Assembly (NCBI RefSeq): GCF_004745635.1
Contig: NZ_SRLB01000034.1
Span: 1-64,000, forward strand
Origin: Methylobacterium nonmethylotrophicum
GTDB taxonomy: Bacteria > Pseudomonadota > Alphaproteobacteria > Rhizobiales > Beijerinckiaceae
DNA: 64,000 nucleotides
Reading direction: 5' to 3'
How positions within the stretch are numbered: position 1 is the first letter of the stretch; each line of letters begins with the position of its first letter. Shown piece by piece: positions 7,657 to 16,068 of this stretch. Position numbers and translations under genes: made by a program. The notes beneath the pieces are model-generated. The model did not search any database. It worked only from the letters and a program-made list of their open reading frames with translations, and was not told the origin of the DNA.

Positions 7657-9557
7657 TCAAGTTCTTGTAAAAATCCTCAATTTTGTCGCTTGATTTTCGA
7701 TATACAGGAAATTTCCATTAGCATAAAAATAATCAAAGAAAACCCGCATGACATGATTGACTCCTGCGTCCTTAACCTCCCGAAGGTCGTCTGAAAAATA
7801 CGTTCCTCTATTAAAGGAGCCGGTAATAATTTCGTAAGATGGAAAATATTCTATGTTCATATCCGAATCAGCGATATGTTGAGCAGCCACACGCAACACA
7901 GATTTGCTGTAGGTCGTAGCTGATAAAACATGCGCATCGGAATAGGTCGCCGCCAAAGGGACTGGCGAGACCGTAATAATCATTTTTATATTTGGCTTTA
8001 AGTCTCGAAGCAGGGCAACCGCCTCGCAAAAATCTGAAACTACCTCAGATACGGATAAGTTATAGTACTCAAAATCTTCCTGTACCGATGCGGAAGTGAC
8101 AACACCAGGAGCAATAGGCGCCACCCATCCGTTCGTTTTTGATCGCCATATCTCGGTCATTCCAAGGGTAAATACAAATACGTCGGCTTGGCGGATGGCC
8201 TTTCGTGTTGCTGCCAGATGCCGAATACGATCATCGATAAGTTCTTCTCGTGAAATAAATCCGCCGTCCACGATACGAGGTCGGAATCCATCTAAAAAAT
8301 TTCCATTCTTATCTTCCCAAATGAGATCATTTAGTCCTGTCTCGTTCACAGCGCGCTGCAAGAGTTGAAGAAATTGGCGTGACGAATATATATTCCCAAA
8401 TCGCGCACTGAAAATCGAACCCAGATCATATATGTCTTTCCGAACGCCGGCAGGCAATTCCGCGTCTGTTCTAACAAAATTCAGCTTTCTATTTTCAAGT
8501 TCTTTGGAAATATGTTGAGCAAAACAGCTACCTGCAGCCGCAATAGACTCGGATGACGCTATGGTGAATTTTGCCCGAGCTGTGGGCGTGACCTCGTTCA
8601 TTGGAATATTTGCGACGGACCGGCTCCAAAACTTCACGGGAGGCAGATTCCGATAAGGATTCGCGGCACTTCGCGTTTCAGATCGAATGGAAATAGAATG
8701 AATATTTTCAAATCTCGGATCTTTCAGGCGACTAAACGAAAAATCTGTCCGATCGTATTTGCTATACGACTCATAGCATCCGGCAATGTAAGCTTCGAGA
8801 TCCATAATATTCTTGTTCACAGCAAGTGGATGACCCTCCCACAGCTTGAAATTATAGCTGCCAGATAATCCTAGCGTCTCGGCAATTTCGGGATACACCG
8901 GCCATACGACGAGCTCCCTGAAAGGATCCGATATCAAATCACTCACGTCAGGAGTCGAGCTGGAAATACCCAGCTTCCTGACCACGGAAAGGGCCATTGA
9001 TGATATAACGAAAGGCTTGGGGTGGTTGGGCGTATATACAAATGGTCCATGCTTCAGCCAATCCAGAAGGTTTTTCTTCATACGAGAGGCCGCAAGCTTC
9101 AGCCTGTTTTACAATATTACTTTTGGATAATTCGAATGTGTCAAAATAGCCGAGTTTGCGGAATACTCGTTCATTGAAAAGCTTTCGGCAATCAGCCTCG
9201 CTGTAGCCGGATATCCAGGAATACAATATTATAGCTGAATGATTTGTTCCAGTCGGAGATAATATTTTTAAGCCATTTGGGTCGGTATAAATCGTATCAG
9301 GATGATATCCAGAGAAAAACATGGATGGGAAAGGCTGTATTACACATTGACATTCACCATTTCTCCGCGAATTATTGCACAATTCAAGGGCGCCGCCATC
9401 TCCAGGAATGACGACATCGTATAGTTTTTATTATCGATGAATCTTGTTGAAATGCCGAGAAATCCTTGTGAACGACTTCATGATCAGGGAGCATGATGCC
9501 AAGAGCTTCTGCAAGGCCTTTCGATTGGCAATTGCCTGTTACTAAAATGCTTGGCAT
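7657..9557 (-). pseudogene. WcbI-GSCFA polysaccharide protein broken by two frameshifts
   Basis: Three consecutive minus-strand frames form one gene. Frame 1 (from ATG 9557, GAGAG site upstream) starts MPSILVTGNCQSKGLAEAL, with the GNCQ motif of WcbI-type capsule acetyltransferase/esterase domains. Frame 2 (about 9430-9075) continues VVIPGDGG...FFSGYHPDTIY...GTNHSAIILYSW. Frame 3 (9075-7657) gives WLKHGPFVYTPNHPKPF, completing the WcbI domain, then a GSCFA domain beginning AAAGSCFAQHIS. Both junctions fall in T5 runs on the plus strand (9425-9429 and 9071-9075), and removing one base from each restores a continuous frame of about 632 codons. The gene is markedly more AT-rich than its surroundings, indicating transfer. 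WcbI and GSCFA proteins are associated with surface polysaccharide modification. It is either a pseudogene or carries two homopolymer sequencing errors. Confidence 0.8.
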
Positions 9558-9963
9558 TGCAATTTCTCTCGTCCACGTTCAACTCAACCGACAGGCTCCG
9601 AACGACGGTCAGCGCGTATCGGACGGTAAACCAGATAGAGGTCTGTTGGGGGGCTGCAAAGGGGTTGGATTCCTGGATGGGGTGTCGATCGCCAGTCGCG
9701 AGAGAGTCCATCCGCGTGGTTACTGTGTCGTCGCCCACACGGTTCGGCATCGGCCGCGCCACCGCCCGGCTCGCCGCCGAGGGCCTGCGCCGCAGCGCCT
9801 TGGCGGCGGCGCCCCACCTCCACGAAGGCCGCCCGCTCGCCGATGCGGTTGTCGATGGTGCGCCCATTGTTGCGTCCGACGCACAATCATCGTGCCACCC
9901 CGTGCACTGGTCATCGATCGCCGGCATCGTCATCTCCAGGCTTCACCGACGGAGATCACGGCC
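9558..9963. other. Intergenic transition from AT-rich insert to GC-rich core
   Basis: The first 100 or so bases still have the AT-rich composition of the WcbI-GSCFA gene and would hold its promoter. From about 9700 the composition returns to that of the chromosome. Open frames cover the rest, but none has a recognisable family or ribosome site; the fragment GRATARLAAEGLRRSA may be a decayed gene that I cannot name. The last 25 bases hold the ribosome site of the SDR gene. Confidence 0.35.
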
Positions 9964-10758
9964 ATGGACCTCAAGCTCGGCGGCAAGACCGCCCTCGTCA
10001 CCGGCGCCACCGCCGGCATCGGCCTCGCCATCGCCCGCCGCCTCGCCTCGGAGGGCGCCGAGGTGGTGCTGCCCGGCCGCAACAGGGCCAAGCTCGACGC
10101 GGCGGCGGAGACGATCGCGGCCGAGCCCGGCGCGCGGGCGCCCCGCACGGTGCTGGCGGACCCGGCGAACGCGGAGGGCGCCGCGGCCCTGGTCGCGGCG
10201 GTGCCGGCGGTCGACATCCTGGTCAACAACCTCGGCATCTACGAGTCGAAGGCGTTCGAGGACATCACCGATTCCGACTGGCACCAGCTGTTCGAGGTCA
10301 ACGTGGTCTCGGGCGCGCGGCTGGCGCAGGCCTACTTTCCCGGCATGCTGGCCCGGGGCTGGGGGCGGATCGTGTTCGTGTCGAGCGAGTCCGGCCTCGT
10401 GCCGCCGCCCGACATGCTGCACTACGCGGTGTCGAAGACCGCGCAGCTCACCATCGCCCGGGGCCTGGCGCAACGCACCCGCGGCACCGGCGTGACGGTC
10501 AATTCCGTGCTGCCGGGCCCGACCCGCTCGGAGGGCATCGTCGATTTCCTCAAGAGCGTCGCCTCCGATCCGACCGCGCCGCCGGCGGAGCTCGAGGCGG
10601 AGTTCTTCCGGGTCCACCGCCCGCTCTCGCTGCTCGCCCGGATGATCGAGCCCGACGAGATCGGCGGGCTGGTGGCGTATCTCGCGAGCCCGCTCGCGGC
10701 GGCGACGAACGGGGCGAGTTTGCGGGTCGAGGGCGGGATCGTGCCGACCATCGCCTGA
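9964..10758 (+). CDS. SDR-family NAD(P)-dependent oxidoreductase
   Basis: This is a 264-residue classical short-chain dehydrogenase. It has the cofactor motif TGATAGIG (about residues 13-20), the NNLG motif at about 88-91, catalytic Ser in VSSESG and the YAVSK catalytic Tyr/Lys pair at about 155-159, and ends in the usual SPLAAATNGASLRVEGG segment. FabG-like proteins of this group reduce or oxidise keto/hydroxy compounds; the substrate is not evident. The start has GGAG about 9 bases upstream. It converges on the glycosyltransferase gene downstream, with hairpins between. Confidence 0.88.
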   Translation: MDLKLGGKTALVTGATAGIGLAIARRLASEGAEVVLPGRNRAKLDAAAETIAAEPGARAPRTVLADPANAEGAAALVAAVPAVDILVNNLGIYESKAFEDITDSDWHQLFEVNVVSGARLAQAYFPGMLARGWGRIVFVSSESGLVPPPDMLHYAVSKTAQLTIARGLAQRTRGTGVTVNSVLPGPTRSEGIVDFLKSVASDPTAPPAELEAEFFRVHRPLSLLARMIEPDEIGGLVAYLASPLAAATNGASLRVEGGIVPTIA

Positions 10759-10766
10759 CGGCCTTA

Positions 10767-10866
10767 CGGTTTCCGGTTGATCGCTACGCGATGCGGAAAC
10801 CGACTTCGCTCAGGCGCCGCGCAGGCTTGTAGTACGGAGCCCGGACGCCGTCTTCCGGACTCCGTA
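10767..10866. terminator. Pair of hairpins between convergent genes
   Basis: Two inverted repeats fill the gap between the converging SDR and glycosyltransferase genes. The first has arms CGGTTTCCG (10767-10775) and CGGAAACCG (10794-10802), with an inner ATCGC/GCGAT stem. The second has 13-base arms at 10833-10845 and 10854-10866 with one mismatch (TACGGAGCCCGGA). Neither is followed by a T-run, so factor-independent termination is not certain. Position and symmetry suggest a bidirectional transcript end. Confidence 0.45.
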
Positions 10867-10870
10867 TCAC

Positions 10871-11911
10871 TCACCGGGCCAGGATCTCGCGATAGCGCGC
10901 GAGATAGGCTCCCGCCATCCGGGCGTCGGAGAAGCGCCCCCGGGCCGCCTGCCGGCAATCCTCCGGATCGAGGGCGCCCGCCCTCGCGACCGCCTCGGCG
11001 AGCCCGGCCTCGTCCTGGACCAGGAAACCGGTGCGGCCGGGCTCGACGATCTCCGGCAGGGCACCGCTCGGATAAGCGACCACCGGGGTGCCGCAGGCCA
11101 TGGCCTCCATGGCGACGAGAGAGCTCGTCTCCGGTGCGAGGCTCGGCACGATCAGGCAGCGTGCCGCCGCGAGGAGGCGACGCTTTCGGGCGAAGCCCAG
11201 CGGGCCGAGGAAGCGGCGATGCCGGTCGAGGCGCGGGGCGATCTCGTCCCGAAAATAGGCCTGGTGCACGGGATAGTCGTAGACCTGGCCGCCGATCAGG
11301 AGCGGGAACCCGCCGCGATGCGCCGCCGCCAGCGCGTGGTGGAATCCCTTCTCCGGGCAGACGCGGCCGAGCGCCAGGGCAAAGCCGCGCTTGGCGTGGC
11401 GCGCCCGCCCGAGGATGTCCACCGGCACGCCGTTCGGGATCGGCGGCAGCAGGGCGGGGTGGGCCGTGCAGGCCCGGGCTTGTGCGGCCGAGACGCCGTG
11501 GAGCCAGGTACGGGGCCGCTCAGGGCGCAGGGCCTGCGGCGGGTACCAGGACGGCGGCAGGTGCAGCGTCGCCAGCACCGGCAGGCCGGGCGGGGGCAGG
11601 TAGTCGAAGAAATCGATCCCGTGCAGGTGAAGGAGGTCGACCGGGTGATCGCGCAGGGCCTGCGCGATGGCGGCGCGGTGGCGGGCATGGGCGCGGGCGC
11701 GCGCCGCGTCGTCGATCGGCCCGTCCTCCGCCGGCACCGGCACCAGGGTGCCGGCGACGCGCGAACCCGCCCGCGCCACCACGACCGAGCGATGCCCCGT
11801 CGCCGCGAGGGCGGCATCGAGCCGGGCCAGCACCTGCTCGGCCCCGCCGACGGAATCGGGGCTCACGGGAGCGAAGGGGTAGGCGACGCTGAGGATGGTG
11901 AGGGATTTCAT
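10871..11911 (-). CDS. Glycosyltransferase family 4 protein
   Basis: The 346-residue cytoplasmic GT-B enzyme has an N-terminal acceptor domain with the glycine-rich VGGAEQVL loop (about residues 20-27) and a C-terminal GT4 nucleotide-sugar domain. The family motifs GRVCPEKGFHHAL (about 195), APETSSLVAMEAMACGTPVV (about 265-285) and GRTGFLV are present, including the E-x7-E pair. The donor and acceptor are unknown. The start at 11911 (MKSLTILSVAYP) was chosen over upstream frame extension because family homology begins there and an AAGG site precedes it. It is the last gene of a minus-strand group of sugar genes (nucleotidyltransferase and CgeB-like glycosyltransferase), separated from them by a repeat element. 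Confidence 0.9.
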   Translation of the reverse strand: MKSLTILSVAYPFAPVSPDSVGGAEQVLARLDAALAATGHRSVVVARAGSRVAGTLVPVPAEDGPIDDAARARAHARHRAAIAQALRDHPVDLLHLHGIDFFDYLPPPGLPVLATLHLPPSWYPPQALRPERPRTWLHGVSAAQARACTAHPALLPPIPNGVPVDILGRARHAKRGFALALGRVCPEKGFHHALAAAHRGGFPLLIGGQVYDYPVHQAYFRDEIAPRLDRHRRFLGPLGFARKRRLLAAARCLIVPSLAPETSSLVAMEAMACGTPVVAYPSGALPEIVEPGRTGFLVQDEAGLAEAVARAGALDPEDCRQAARGRFSDARMAGAYLARYREILAR

Positions 11912-11970
11912 CCTGCCTTCGATCGACCAAGTCCTCATCTTCATTGGTATTTTCAAGTATAACACACCTC

Positions 11971-12118
11971 CCCTCTCCCGTGTGGGAGAGGGGCCGGGGG
12001 TGAGGGTGCTACGGTTCTGAGTCAAACTCCGAGCGTGGTGCTGGCAGCGTGTCGGCCAGTGCCTCATCCGGAACCGTGTCACCCTCACCCCTACCCCTCT
12101 CCCACTCGGGAGAGGGGA
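11971..12118. repeat. Long inverted-repeat element
   Basis: Two composite arms of about 38 bases face each other: 11971-12009 and 12081-12118. Each arm contains its own small hairpin of CCCCTCTCCC against GGGAGAGGGG, followed by GGTGAGGGTG or its complement. Shorter inner complementary segments (ACGGTTC at 12012-12018 and GAACCGT at 12072-12078) extend the pairing, so the whole can fold as one long cruciform. It sits between a glycosyltransferase gene and a nucleotidyltransferase gene of the same orientation and looks like an interspersed extragenic repeat. Confidence 0.75.
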
Positions 12119-12181
12119 TCCCGCGACTTCACATCGTTACCGACGATCTGATGAAGCCGGAGATCTGATGAAAATGCTCGC

Positions 12182-12976
12182 TCACGGCACCATCCCCACC
12201 CCCTGCGCCCCCGGCCACCCCAGCGACAGCCGCCGCGCATCCGCCGCCTCCCCCGGCTCCTCCGCCCCGAGGAGCGCCATGGCGGCGCGGTAGCCGTGGA
12301 GGGTGCCGGTATCGACGTAGGCGCTGCCGGCGCGCACGCCGACCGCCCGGCCCCCGGCCTCGAGCCAGGCATTGACGAGGGTGCCGATATACTCGTCGCG
12401 GCACTGGCGCGCCTGCCAGAGGGCGTGCAGCTCGCCGAGGATGCCGCCGGTGAGCTTGAACGCGCCCCAGACCCAGGACGAGGCGGCGTCCTTGCGCTTC
12501 ACCTGGATCTCCCGCACCGCGTCGCCGTCGAGCACCACGGCGTCGAACAGCTCCGGCCGCTCGACCGGGAAGAGCAGGAAGGACAGGCCGTCGGCCGGCA
12601 GGCGGGCGAGGCCGTCATCCGGGAACCACACCGTGTCGGGCAGGCCCACCAGCACCGGCTCGTCGGGGGCGATCAGCGGCAGGGCGCGGAAGAGCGCGTC
12701 GCACAGGCCCTCGGGGCGCGGCTGCACCACGTAGGCGATCGGCGCGGGGCCGTAGCCCGAGCCGTAATACTCGACGATGTCGGACTTGCCCGGGGCGATC
12801 ACGAAGCAGATCTTCTCCGCCCCGCCCCGGATCATCCGCTCGACGACGTACTCGCTGACCGCGCAGGGGCGCTCGGCCCCGTCGCGCAGGCGGCTGCCGA
12901 CCGGCAGCAATTCCTTGGAGAAGGCGAGCGGCTGGATGCGGCTGCCGCGGCCTGCGGCCGGAACGATGCCCCACAT
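12182..12976 (-). CDS. Sugar-phosphate nucleotidyltransferase
   Basis: This 264-residue protein of the NTP_transferase family activates a sugar phosphate to an NDP-sugar. It begins MWGIVPAAGRGSRIQPLAFSKELLPVG, the nucleotide-binding signature (GxGxR then P-x-x-K-x-L-L-P), and has the YVVQPRPEGLCDAL and VGLPDTVWFPDD motifs that form the base and metal binding site, as in RmlA/GalU-like enzymes. The DTG-x-L-H segment near the end is also typical. The specific sugar is not determinable. Its start is 6 bases downstream of the stop of the CgeB-like glycosyltransferase gene, so the two are co-transcribed. Confidence 0.85.
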   Translation of the reverse strand: MWGIVPAAGRGSRIQPLAFSKELLPVGSRLRDGAERPCAVSEYVVERMIRGGAEKICFVIAPGKSDIVEYYGSGYGPAPIAYVVQPRPEGLCDALFRALPLIAPDEPVLVGLPDTVWFPDDGLARLPADGLSFLLFPVERPELFDAVVLDGDAVREIQVKRKDAASSWVWGAFKLTGGILGELHALWQARQCRDEYIGTLVNAWLEAGGRAVGVRAGSAYVDTGTLHGYRAAMALLGAEEPGEAADARRLSLGWPGAQGVGMVP

Positions 12977-12982
12977 GCGGTG

Positions 12983-14065
12983 TCACGCCTCCATCGATAC
13001 GGGGGAGCGGGCGGAATCGAGGATCGCCTCCAGCTCCGCCGCCCGGTGCGCGGAGGTGTGGTCGGACAGGGTGCGGGCGCGGCCGGCCTCGGCGATGCGG
13101 CGCAGCTCCGCGTCGCTCCGGTCGAGGGCGGCGAGCACCGCCTCCGGCGTCTCGGCGAGCAGGATCTCCTCGCCCGGCCGGTAGAAGGCGTCGAGCCCGT
13201 CGAAGGCGTCGCTCAGCACCGCGGCGCCGCAGGCGGTGGCCTCGAACAGGCGGCCCGAGGGGCACCAGCCCATCGCCGCCATCGCCGCCCGGGTGACGTT
13301 CAGCGTCAGGCGCGAGGAGGCGTAGAAGGCCGGGTGCTCCCGGGGGCCCAAGTGGCGCACGAAGTAGATGTTGTCGGTCCAGGGGAAATCCTGCGGATAC
13401 TGCGCCCCGCCGATCAGGAAGCGCGTGTCCGGCCGCCGCCGGGCCGGCTCGACGAGGCAGGACACGACCTTGTCCTGCCGGTCGGCCGCGTAGGTGCCGA
13501 GATAGGAGAGGTCGGCGGCGTAATGCGCCTGCGCCGCCGCCGGCCGGTGCACCTCCGGGTCGACATGGCCGTAGAGCGGCGCCGCGCGGCGCGCGCCGAG
13601 CCCATCGCGCAGGGCCGCCAGCGCCGGCCCGCCGGTGTAGCTGAGGACGAGGTCGAAGCCGGCGAAGCCCTCGGGGCCGACATACTCCACCGCCTCGCCC
13701 CGGCGCAGGCGGTCGAGGGTGACGGGGGTGTCGAGGTCGTAGAAGACCTTGAGCGCCCGGCCCGACAGGACGAGGTCGGTGGCGAGGAGCGCGTCGGGGC
13801 AGTAGGAGGTGACCATCGCGACGTCGGCCTCCGCCACGTCGCGGGCGGCCTGCGCGCGGATCTCCGCCCAGTCGGAGAAGAGGACGAGGCGGCCGTTCGG
13901 GATCGCGGTGAGGTCGCGATGGGCCGCGTAGAACGGCAGGTCGCGCTCGTAGAACACCACGCTGTGCCCGCGCCGGGCGAGCGCCCGGCTCAAGGCCCGC
14001 CACAGGGTCGCGTGGCCGTTGCCCCAGGACGAGCTGATCGTCAGGCCGAAGACCACGAGCCTCAT
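12983..14065 (-). CDS. CgeB-like glycosyltransferase
   Basis: The 360-residue protein begins MRLVVFGLTISSSWGNGHAT and ends with a Glyco_trans_1_2/CgeB-type C-terminal domain. This includes LTLNVTRAAMAAMGWCPSGR and FEATACGAAVLSD, where the conserved Glu and the AxGxxxLS loop contact the nucleotide sugar, and an HTSAHRAAEL tail. This group includes spore-maturation CgeB and many polysaccharide glycosyltransferases. It is probably cytoplasmic. It is followed within 6 bases by the nucleotidyltransferase gene, suggesting a joint role in making a surface glycan or glycolipid. The ribosome site is poor; the start was taken from family alignment of the N-terminal Rossmann strand. Confidence 0.85.
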   Translation of the reverse strand: MRLVVFGLTISSSWGNGHATLWRALSRALARRGHSVVFYERDLPFYAAHRDLTAIPNGRLVLFSDWAEIRAQAARDVAEADVAMVTSYCPDALLATDLVLSGRALKVFYDLDTPVTLDRLRRGEAVEYVGPEGFAGFDLVLSYTGGPALAALRDGLGARRAAPLYGHVDPEVHRPAAAQAHYAADLSYLGTYAADRQDKVVSCLVEPARRRPDTRFLIGGAQYPQDFPWTDNIYFVRHLGPREHPAFYASSRLTLNVTRAAMAAMGWCPSGRLFEATACGAAVLSDAFDGLDAFYRPGEEILLAETPEAVLAALDRSDAELRRIAEAGRARTLSDHTSAHRAAELEAILDSARSPVSMEA

Positions 14066-14188
14066 CGCGCGGCCCCGCCCCGCCGGCCGCCAGCCACCCC
14101 GGCTCTCCCCGTATCGCGCATCCTGGTCCCTCCGGCGCCGGGAGAGAACGCGCACCGGCTTGATCCGTTCAGGATCTAACAAAACGCT

Positions 14189-15037
14189 TTGGCGCGACGC
14201 GTGGCGCGCGCCGCCGAACCACCCGCAGGCTCGGCCGTTGAGGGAGGTTCGCCCCTCGCAGAAGGCCTTCAAGGTTTGCTCCGCGTCCTCACCTACAACG
14301 TGCGCCGCTGCCTCGGTGCCGACGGCCGGCTCGCCCCCGAGCGCATCGCGGCGGTGATCGCCGCCTGCCGGCCGGACGTGGTGGCGCTGCAGGAACTCGA
14401 CGTGGGACGCGCCCGCAGCGGCGGGGTCGACCAGGCACGGGCCATCGCGGCCCATCTCGGCATGCGCTCGCATTTCCACCCGGCGATGCGGGTGATGGAG
14501 GAAGAGTACGGCGACGCGATCCTGACCGCCCTCCCCTCGCGGCTGGTCCGGGCCGCTTCCCTGCCTGAACGGGCCGGGCGCGAGCCCCGGGGGGCGCTCT
14601 GGGCCGCGGTCACGGCCGGCGACGCCGAGGTGCAGGTCGTGACCACCCATCTCGGCCTCGACCGGCGCGAGCGGGCGGCGCAGGCCGACGCGTTGCTGGG
14701 CCCCGGCTTCCTCGGGAATCCGGCCTGCCGCGACCCGGTGGTGCTGCTCGGCGACTTCAACGCCCTGCCGGGGTCGCGCGTCCACCGCCGCCTCGCGGCG
14801 CGGCTGCCGGACGCGCAGGGGAACCGGGGCTGGGCGCGGCCGACCTTCCCGGCCCGCCTGCCGCTCCTGCGCATCGACCACGTCTTCGTCAGCCGCGGCG
14901 TCGCGGTGCGGGGGGTGAGGACCGTGGGCGGCAGGCTCGCCCGGGCCGCCTCCGACCACCTGCCGCTCGTCGCCGACCTCGATCTCGCGCCGGCCGCCGG
15001 CTCCCGCATCTCCGTGCCCCGAGAGGAACCCGCGTGA
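14189..15037 (+). CDS. Endonuclease/exonuclease/phosphatase family protein (YbhP-like)
   Basis: The EEP-fold protein has the motifs LTYNVRRC (metal Asn), VVALQELDVG (metal Glu), HLGLDRRERAAQ, LLGDFNALPGS (catalytic Asp/Asn) and the C-terminal SDHLPLVADL (catalytic His). Such enzymes hydrolyse phosphodiesters or phosphate esters in nucleic acids or lipids. The start is uncertain: the frame opens with TTG at 14189, while a second TTG at 14276 with AGAAGG upstream gives a 253-residue protein that begins just before the first motif. Its stop overlaps the GTG of the YbhN-like gene by 4 bases. With the nearby phospholipase D it recalls the ybhP-clsB-ybhN set of Escherichia coli, so a lipid substrate is likely. 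Confidence 0.85.
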   Translation: MARRVARAAEPPAGSAVEGGSPLAEGLQGLLRVLTYNVRRCLGADGRLAPERIAAVIAACRPDVVALQELDVGRARSGGVDQARAIAAHLGMRSHFHPAMRVMEEEYGDAILTALPSRLVRAASLPERAGREPRGALWAAVTAGDAEVQVVTTHLGLDRRERAAQADALLGPGFLGNPACRDPVVLLGDFNALPGSRVHRRLAARLPDAQGNRGWARPTFPARLPLLRIDHVFVSRGVAVRGVRTVGGRLARAASDHLPLVADLDLAPAAGSRISVPREEPA

Positions 15038-16068
15038 CGCAGGCTCAAGGACAGGTTCAAGGACAGGACGAAGCCAAGCAGGAGAGATCCGCCCGCCGTC
15101 GGCTCTGGACCATCGTCGCCACCATCCTCAGCGTCGCGCTCGGCGGCTACCTGCTCTACCGCACGCTGTCCGGCTACAGCCTGGCGCAGCTCGTCGATGC
15201 GGTGAAGGCACTGCCCCTCGGGCGCCTCGCCGCCGCCGGAGGCTTCGCCGCCGCGAGCTATCTCTGCCTCACCGGCATCGACTGGCTGGCGCTCCGCGCC
15301 GCCGGCAAGCCCCTGCCCTATCCGAGGGTGGCGCTCGCGGCCTTCATCAGCCTGGGGCTCGGCCACAGCATCGGCTTTGCGGGCCTGAGCAGCGGGGCGA
15401 TCCGCTACCGCTTCTACACCCGCTGGGGCCTTGGGACGGCGGACGTCGCCAAGGCGGTGCTCTTCTGCGGCGTCACCGTCGCGGTCGGCCTGATGGCGCT
15501 CGGCGCCGTCGCGGTGCTGGTCCATCCCGACCTCGCCCGGGAGGTGACGGGCCTGGGGAAGGGCGCCGTGCTGGCGGCGGGCCTTGCCTGCGCGGGCGGC
15601 GTCGCGGTCTATCTCGGGCTCGCCGCCTGGTGGCGCAAGCCGGTGACCGTCCGGCGCTGGTCGATCGAGATGCCGCCGCTGCCGCTCGCGGCGGCGCAGG
15701 TCGGGCTGGGTGCGGTCAACTTCGCCCTGGTCTCGGCCTGCCTGCACCAGGTGCTGTCGGCGGTCTCGGAGGTCGGCTACCTCGCGGTCGCCTCGGTCTT
15801 CGTCATCGCCAACGCGGCGGTGCTGATCACCCACGTGCCCGGCGGGGTCGGGGTGATCGAGAGCGTGGTCGTCCACCTCCTGCCGAAGACCGACGTCATC
15901 GGCCCGCTGATCGCCTTCCGGTTCCTGTATTTCCTGGTGCCGCTGGCGCTCGGCCTCGTCGCCTTCGCGGCGACCGAGGCGGTGTTTCGCTGGCGCGACG
16001 CGGAGGGATCGGCAGCGCCTACGCCGAGGTCCCGAACGGCCGCTCCGGGTCGAGCAGCTCGGAGCTGA
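15034..16068 (+). CDS. YbhN/UPF0104-like lysylphosphatidylglycerol synthase TM family protein
   Basis: The 344-residue inner-membrane protein has about eight hydrophobic segments and the signatures of the LPG_synthase_TM (MprF flippase-like) family: GLGHSIGFAGLSSGAIRYRFY around residue 110-130 and HVPGGVGVIESVVVHLL around 268-285. These domains are thought to move or bind lipids; no lysyl-transferase domain is attached. GTG start overlaps the stop of the EEP gene (GTGA), so translation is coupled. The 3-prime end overlaps the converging phospholipase D gene by 50 bases. Proteins of this family are joined to cardiolipin synthase ClsB in enterobacteria, supporting a lipid role here. Confidence 0.85.
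   Translation: MTQAQGQVQGQDEAKQERSARRRLWTIVATILSVALGGYLLYRTLSGYSLAQLVDAVKALPLGRLAAAGGFAAASYLCLTGIDWLALRAAGKPLPYPRVALAAFISLGLGHSIGFAGLSSGAIRYRFYTRWGLGTADVAKAVLFCGVTVAVGLMALGAVAVLVHPDLAREVTGLGKGAVLAAGLACAGGVAVYLGLAAWWRKPVTVRRWSIEMPPLPLAAAQVGLGAVNFALVSACLHQVLSAVSEVGYLAVASVFVIANAAVLITHVPGGVGVIESVVVHLLPKTDVIGPLIAFRFLYFLVPLALGLVAFAATEAVFRWRDAEGSAAPTPRSRTAAPGRAARS

Noticed and set aside
12296..14179. Plus-strand frame across the nucleotidyltransferase and CgeB-like genes
   Set aside because: Composition typical of antisense translation; the minus-strand genes have complete family signatures and operon spacing.
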